DNA from: Granulosicoccus sp964390335
Lineage (GTDB): Bacteria; Pseudomonadota; Gammaproteobacteria; Granulosicoccales; Granulosicoccaceae
Direction: 5' to 3'
DNA: 64,000 nt
NCBI GenBank assembly: GCA_964390335.1
Contig: CAYMHU010000002.1
Span: 143,352-207,351, forward strand
The position numbers were made by a program, and so were the translations under genes. Under the pieces are notes generated by a model. That model was not told the origin of the DNA, did no database searches, and saw nothing but the letters and a program-made list of their open reading frames with translations. Shown here piece by piece: positions 60,987-64,000 of the stretch (its first letter is position 1; every line of letters begins with the position of its first letter).

Positions 60987-61358
60987 ATGAAACTGTTTTT
61001 AATCGTCTTCCTGTTAACTTTCTCAGGCAGTGTCATGGCACAGTGGGTTGAATATTCAACCCGATCTAATGGTGATGTTTACTTTTACGACGAGACGCGG
61101 ATCGTCAAGCATGGTAGCCAACTCACTGTTTGGACCCGAGTCAGGTATGCGACTTCGATTATGGCTGCGTCAAGCTACCAAAGTCTTTTAAAGATAAACT
61201 GCTCAGAAAACTCAGAAACGGTATTACAAAGTACTTTTTTTACAGATAAAGAATGGGCAAAACCCGCAATGGCCACAAACACCAACGTGAAGCAAACCGT
61301 GATAGTTGCTGAACATTCAGCGACTGAACAACTCATACGCATTCTGTGCGAGCAATAA
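60987..61358 (+). CDS. Small secreted protein, surface-adhesin E-like
   Basis: A 123-aa exported protein: signal peptide (residues 1 to about 18, LFLIVFLLTFSGSVMA with cleavage before QWVEY), then a beta-rich domain WVEYSTRSNGDVYFYDETRIVKHG, LTVWTRVRY, SLLKINCSENSETVL and ILCEQ. This layout resembles the small surface-adhesin E-type domain widespread in Proteobacteria. A Met at 60966 is in frame but the signal peptide starts at 60987. The two cysteines probably form a disulfide. Stand-alone + strand gene. Confidence 0.7.
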   Translation: MKLFLIVFLLTFSGSVMAQWVEYSTRSNGDVYFYDETRIVKHGSQLTVWTRVRYATSIMAASSYQSLLKINCSENSETVLQSTFFTDKEWAKPAMATNTNVKQTVIVAEHSATEQLIRILCEQ

Positions 61359-61421
61359 CTTGATTTACTGATGACTACATTCAGTTGAACGATTGAATCC
61401 TGGATTGCGCGCAGTGCTAAC

Positions 61422-61456
61422 AAAAAAGCTCGAGCTATTTTATTGTAGCCCGAGCT
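61422..61456 (-). terminator. Rho-independent terminator of the sugar dehydrogenase gene
   Basis: On the minus strand AGCTCGGGCTA, an 8-base loop, and TAGCTCGAGCT pair along 11 bp (one G-U), followed directly by a run of T (61426 down to 61422). It lies 78 nt after the stop of the PQQ-type dehydrogenase and has the stem plus T-tract layout of an intrinsic terminator. It may also stop the + strand gene that ends at 61358, although on that strand no T run follows. Confidence 0.82.
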
Positions 61457-61533
61457 CTTCCATCGCTCACAGTTCTGCTCTTTAAGTTATACCCAGTAGT
61501 TGAGCAAACCGTTTTAAATTACCAGTGACAACC

Positions 61534-62859
61534 TTAATGCTGAGGGGTTGCGCTGATCTGATAAATGATTCCATCATCGACGGTGGCATAGAGCGCATTG
61601 TCAGGCCCCATCACCAATCCTCGATATCGGGTTGTGATACCCGTTGGCAGTATAATCGCCCCTTTTATGGATAAACCATCATCAGCAAGATCGTATACAT
61701 CTATTCGTGATCCAGGAGGCGTGGCGCCGAAGCCTATCCCCATAATGCCCACAGCCAAACGACCTTCATAAATACCCCAGTTGTTACCAGTCAAAAACGC
61801 AGCTGAACTGGTTCCTTGAGAGAAACCATGGTTATTCCAAGATGGCGGCATTAGATCATCAAAACGAGTATCGCTCATCGGTGTGTAAGCCGCCCGAATC
61901 GCCGGATCCATAGCATCCATTTGGTTCGGTTCATAGCCACAGTACTCATCTGGGCATTCGCCACGCCCGCCCACTAACTGAGCAGGATCCCAGCCCGCAT
62001 TTCCACCATTAACCAAGGCAGTGATTTCATCACTGTGCCATGGGCCGTGTTCGGCGGTAAACGCTCTGCCATCACTGGGCCGAAAATCGATACCTTGCAC
62101 ATTTCTATGTCCGTAGGTGTAGATACGTTTATCAAAACCTTCAGGCGGGTTGTTATCGGGATGTGCGTTGCCATCGCTATCGATACGCAGAATCTTTCCG
62201 CACAGCAATTGGCCGTCTTGTGGGCAAATACCCCTGTGACGATCACCACCCGTTACCCACAGATAACCGTCTGGTCCAATGCGCAAGCGACCTCCACTGT
62301 GTGCCCCGGGGCCACCGAAAGGTTGGTCGGATTCCAGCGGTTTATACTGTATATCGGTGACAATATCAGTACGGTCCGAAACACTTTTAAAGTCGTCACT
62401 GACTTTAAATTTCATCACTATATTGCCGTTGCACTTTTCAAAGTTGGTTTTGCAACCATCTCCAAAGTACTTGTTAGATGATGAGTAAAGGTAAACAGTG
62501 CGATTTTCGGAGAAATTCGCGTCGGCAACTACACCTAACACACCAGACTGACCTTCACAAAAAAGATCGTCTCCTGTGTCCGCATAGCCGGTTGCCCCAT
62601 TTGCACCATAAAGCGCGTTAACTTCACCAGAACTTGTACGAACAGACATACCTTTACATTTTTCAGTGTAAAACAGGGTTCCGTCTGGTAAGAACGACAT
62701 ATCCCACGGATTATCAAGCCCAGTCATGAATTCAGTGGTTTTAATAAACGGGACATTCATTCCCTTTCCATGACCATCAGCCTGCGCAACCGATACCATT
62801 CCGAGCAATATAACTGCAGATGTACAGATTGCAGCTACTGCTTTCCTATACCTTGCCAT
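61534..62859 (-). CDS. PQQ-dependent sugar dehydrogenase (soluble, GdhB/Yli-type)
   Basis: Periplasmic six-bladed beta-propeller oxidising sugars with PQQ. Signal peptide residues 1 to about 28 (YRKAVAAICTSAVILLGMVS, cleavage near AQADG). Seen: LDNPWDMSFLPDGTLFYTEK, GGPGAHSGGRLRIGPDGYLWV (two motifs), GKILRIDSDGNAHPDNNP, RNVQGIDFRPSDGRAFTAEHGP and YRGLVMGPDNALYATVDDG, all typical of the family. ATG 62859 is preferred over TTG 62874 because GGGGGA lies upstream. 441 aa. The neighbouring cytochrome c is a likely electron acceptor. Confidence 0.85.
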   Translation of the reverse strand: MARYRKAVAAICTSAVILLGMVSVAQADGHGKGMNVPFIKTTEFMTGLDNPWDMSFLPDGTLFYTEKCKGMSVRTSSGEVNALYGANGATGYADTGDDLFCEGQSGVLGVVADANFSENRTVYLYSSSNKYFGDGCKTNFEKCNGNIVMKFKVSDDFKSVSDRTDIVTDIQYKPLESDQPFGGPGAHSGGRLRIGPDGYLWVTGGDRHRGICPQDGQLLCGKILRIDSDGNAHPDNNPPEGFDKRIYTYGHRNVQGIDFRPSDGRAFTAEHGPWHSDEITALVNGGNAGWDPAQLVGGRGECPDEYCGYEPNQMDAMDPAIRAAYTPMSDTRFDDLMPPSWNNHGFSQGTSSAAFLTGNNWGIYEGRLAVGIMGIGFGATPPGSRIDVYDLADDGLSIKGAIILPTGITTRYRGLVMGPDNALYATVDDGIIYQISATPQH

Positions 62860-62907
62860 TTCTAATTCCCCCAAGTGTGAACTAATAAAATTGATCGAAG
62901 AGTGTTT

Positions 62908-63291
62908 TCAGGATTCCGCATCCTTTAAGTAGGTCGCTAAATTTGCGATGTCTTCATCTGTTAATGGTTTTGCCATCATGATCATCAATGACGAGTTTGG
63001 CCCGATCTTAATGCCGTTACGGTATGTTTCTAGTTTTTCAATCGTATAAGAAACTTCCTGACCTGATATTTTTGGATAACTGGCCACCCCCTTACCGGCA
63101 GCGCCATGACAGTTTATGCAAGATTGTTTGTATCGCTCTTGCCCTGCTTCAAAATTACCAACTAACTTGTCATTACCAGACCCTGTTACTGTTTTATCTG
63201 TATCGCTATTGGTAGCTGGAGTCTCACCTGCAATCGCAATACCGAACATAAAAATAGTGACAAACAACGCTTTAAAATAGTTAAAGATCAT
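62908..63291 (-). CDS. Periplasmic class I cytochrome c
   Basis: A 127-aa exported cytochrome: signal peptide (residues 1-21), a flexible polar stretch, haem site CINCH at 58-62, then GAAGKGVASYPKISGQE and a Met ligand candidate in SSLMIMMAKPLTDED, ending LATYLKDAES. It lies 48 nt upstream of the sugar dehydrogenase on the same strand, so the two likely form a periplasmic electron-transfer pair. Distinct from the photosynthetic cytochrome at 13.3 kb, which has a shorter lead. Confidence 0.88.
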   Translation of the reverse strand: MIFNYFKALFVTIFMFGIAIAGETPATNSDTDKTVTGSGNDKLVGNFEAGQERYKQSCINCHGAAGKGVASYPKISGQEVSYTIEKLETYRNGIKIGPNSSLMIMMAKPLTDEDIANLATYLKDAES

Positions 63292-63633
63292 AATGTGAAA
63301 CCGTTAAGATGAAAAAAACGCAAAAAAGCGATTTTCCAGTCTACTCGCTGTTAGATACAACAATTTCATTAATAATAATCACCTGGAGTAAAGGTGAGCC
63401 ATGATGTCGCACAAATTTAAAGTTGTAACAACTTGACGCAATAAGTTTTGTCAGGCGGCACTTAAACGGTTCGTTTGAGGTATGTATATTCTTCGCACTT
63501 CAGTTTTTGTCACTAATCTGAGTTAAAAACGTAATTAGATAACGATTAAATTTGTGTTACTCCGTTACTGATACTAGTCTTTTGTTTAGTCTGCGGCGCA
63601 ACGATTGCTAAAACAACGGATTAATATAAAAAA
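63292..63633. other. Intergenic region without a recognisable gene
   Basis: 342 nt between the divergent cytochrome c and the GTG-started hypothetical gene, AT-rich. I see a short CACCT/AGGTG inverted repeat near 63385-63401 and an 11-codon frame after it (63402), but no RNA gene, repeat or convincing promoter beyond AT-rich stretches. Confidence 0.6.
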
Positions 63634-63909
63634 GTGAAGTCCGACCCTAACAAACTACTAAAAAAGCACCGATCATTACTCCAACTGGATTCGAAAAAAG
63701 TCACTAGCCACGTGCAAAGAGAAAATGCGGGCTGGATTTTAAACACCATTATGCTGGAAGGTTATGACGTACCCTTTAAATACAAACGTAAAGAACACTA
63801 TCAAGACTTAAAAGGTGCGCAAGTTAATTTAACTTACTACCCTCAGACCGAAACCGTAGCGGGCATGGAGTTCGAATACATGAAAATAGTTCGAATCCGA
63901 AGAAGCTAA
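63634..63909 (+). CDS. Conserved hypothetical protein
   Basis: A 91-aa soluble protein beginning with GTG. Seen: a basic lead (KLLKKHRSLLQLDSKKVTSH), VQRENAGWILNTIMLEGYDV, a basic KYKRKEHYQDLKGAQVNLTYYP region and a hydrophobic close (VAGMEFEYMKIVRIRRS). The pattern looks like a small conserved family of marine gammaproteobacteria, but I cannot name a function. No strong ribosome site was seen. Codon and composition do not stand out from the neighbours. It is the last gene in the window. Confidence 0.62.
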   Translation: MKSDPNKLLKKHRSLLQLDSKKVTSHVQRENAGWILNTIMLEGYDVPFKYKRKEHYQDLKGAQVNLTYYPQTETVAGMEFEYMKIVRIRRS

Positions 63910-64000
63910 TCTGGACTCCAGTCACACCCACCATAGGTATTAATACTGAGCTACTAAGCCACAGCAATGGCTGGCTAATAATCACGGATTCGTAAACACG

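Noticed and set aside
63402..63437. Eleven-codon frame after a CACCT/AGGTG repeat
   Set aside because: Too short, no family resemblance, and the spacing to the repeat can arise by chance.
1..64000. CRISPR arrays, tRNA/rRNA genes, insertion sequences, phage or attachment sites
   Set aside because: I looked for direct repeats, cloverleaf-like arms, transposase motifs and terminal inverted repeats and saw none.

Overview
The window is almost entirely a proteobacterial photosynthesis gene cluster (PGC), about 0.2-53 kb, followed by about 11 kb of ordinary accessory genes. The reaction centre is type II (PufL, PufM, tetrahaem PufC, PuhA), with an LH1 antenna (PufBA) and an LH2 antenna (PucBA). 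Ring closure of bacteriochlorophyll a uses the oxygen-requiring cyclase AcsF; no BchE is present in the window. Protochlorophyllide is reduced by the light-independent BchLNB enzyme. This fits an aerobic anoxygenic phototroph. PufC, PpsR/AerR, 5-aminolevulinate synthase, TspO and a DsrC-type domain fit Proteobacteria, most plausibly Gammaproteobacteria, but the lineage is inferred and not shown.

Layout. (1) 0.2-13 kb: crtD on the + strand meets a long minus-strand operon bchCXYZ-pufQBALMC-idi-orf91-crtI. (2) 13.3-19.6 kb: a small cytochrome c, crtE (minus), then dxs-crtC-hemC-bciA (+). (3) 41.7 down to 19.6 kb: a 22-kb minus-strand superoperon, bchFNBHLM-lhaA-puhABC-acsF-puhE-hemA-orf93-bchIDO-crtB-orf52-hydrolase, with many 1-26 nt gene overlaps. 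(4) 42-49.7 kb: aerR-ppsR-bchG-(PucC-family MFS)-bchP-tspO-crtF (+). (5) 49.7-53 kb: an unrecognised repeat protein (orf249) and pucBA-pucC, each behind its own PpsR-type promoter. (6) 53-64 kb: peptide deformylase, MarR regulator, P450, a DsrC-CBS fusion, a DUF3604 protein, an MFS transporter, a cupin dioxygenase, a PQQ-type sugar dehydrogenase, cytochrome c and small hypotheticals.

The cluster carries precursor supply for both pigments: dxs, idi and crtE for isoprenoids, hemA and hemC for tetrapyrroles. CrtE, B, I, C, D and F together predict spirilloxanthin-type carotenoids; no crtA was seen. Paired TGT-N12-ACA dyads (the CrtJ/PpsR consensus), often built as TGTCAA-N6-TTGACA with the right arm acting as a -35 box, lie before bchC, crtE/dxs, bchF/aerR, bchG, orf249 and pucBA. 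This suggests one PpsR regulon.

Most interesting: orf249, an unrecognised protein with a triplicated 47-residue repeat placed between crtF and pucBA under a textbook PpsR promoter; an LH2 alpha peptide with Phe at both positions that normally hydrogen-bond the B850 pigments, predicting a blue-shifted LH2; a 52-codon membrane peptide starting with TTG inside the crtB stop; a lipoprotein hydrolase at the end of the superoperon; and a DsrC-CBS fusion. A 100-N assembly gap lies in bchH. Identical 12-bp flanks and reading-frame arithmetic indicate that the gene is actually intact.
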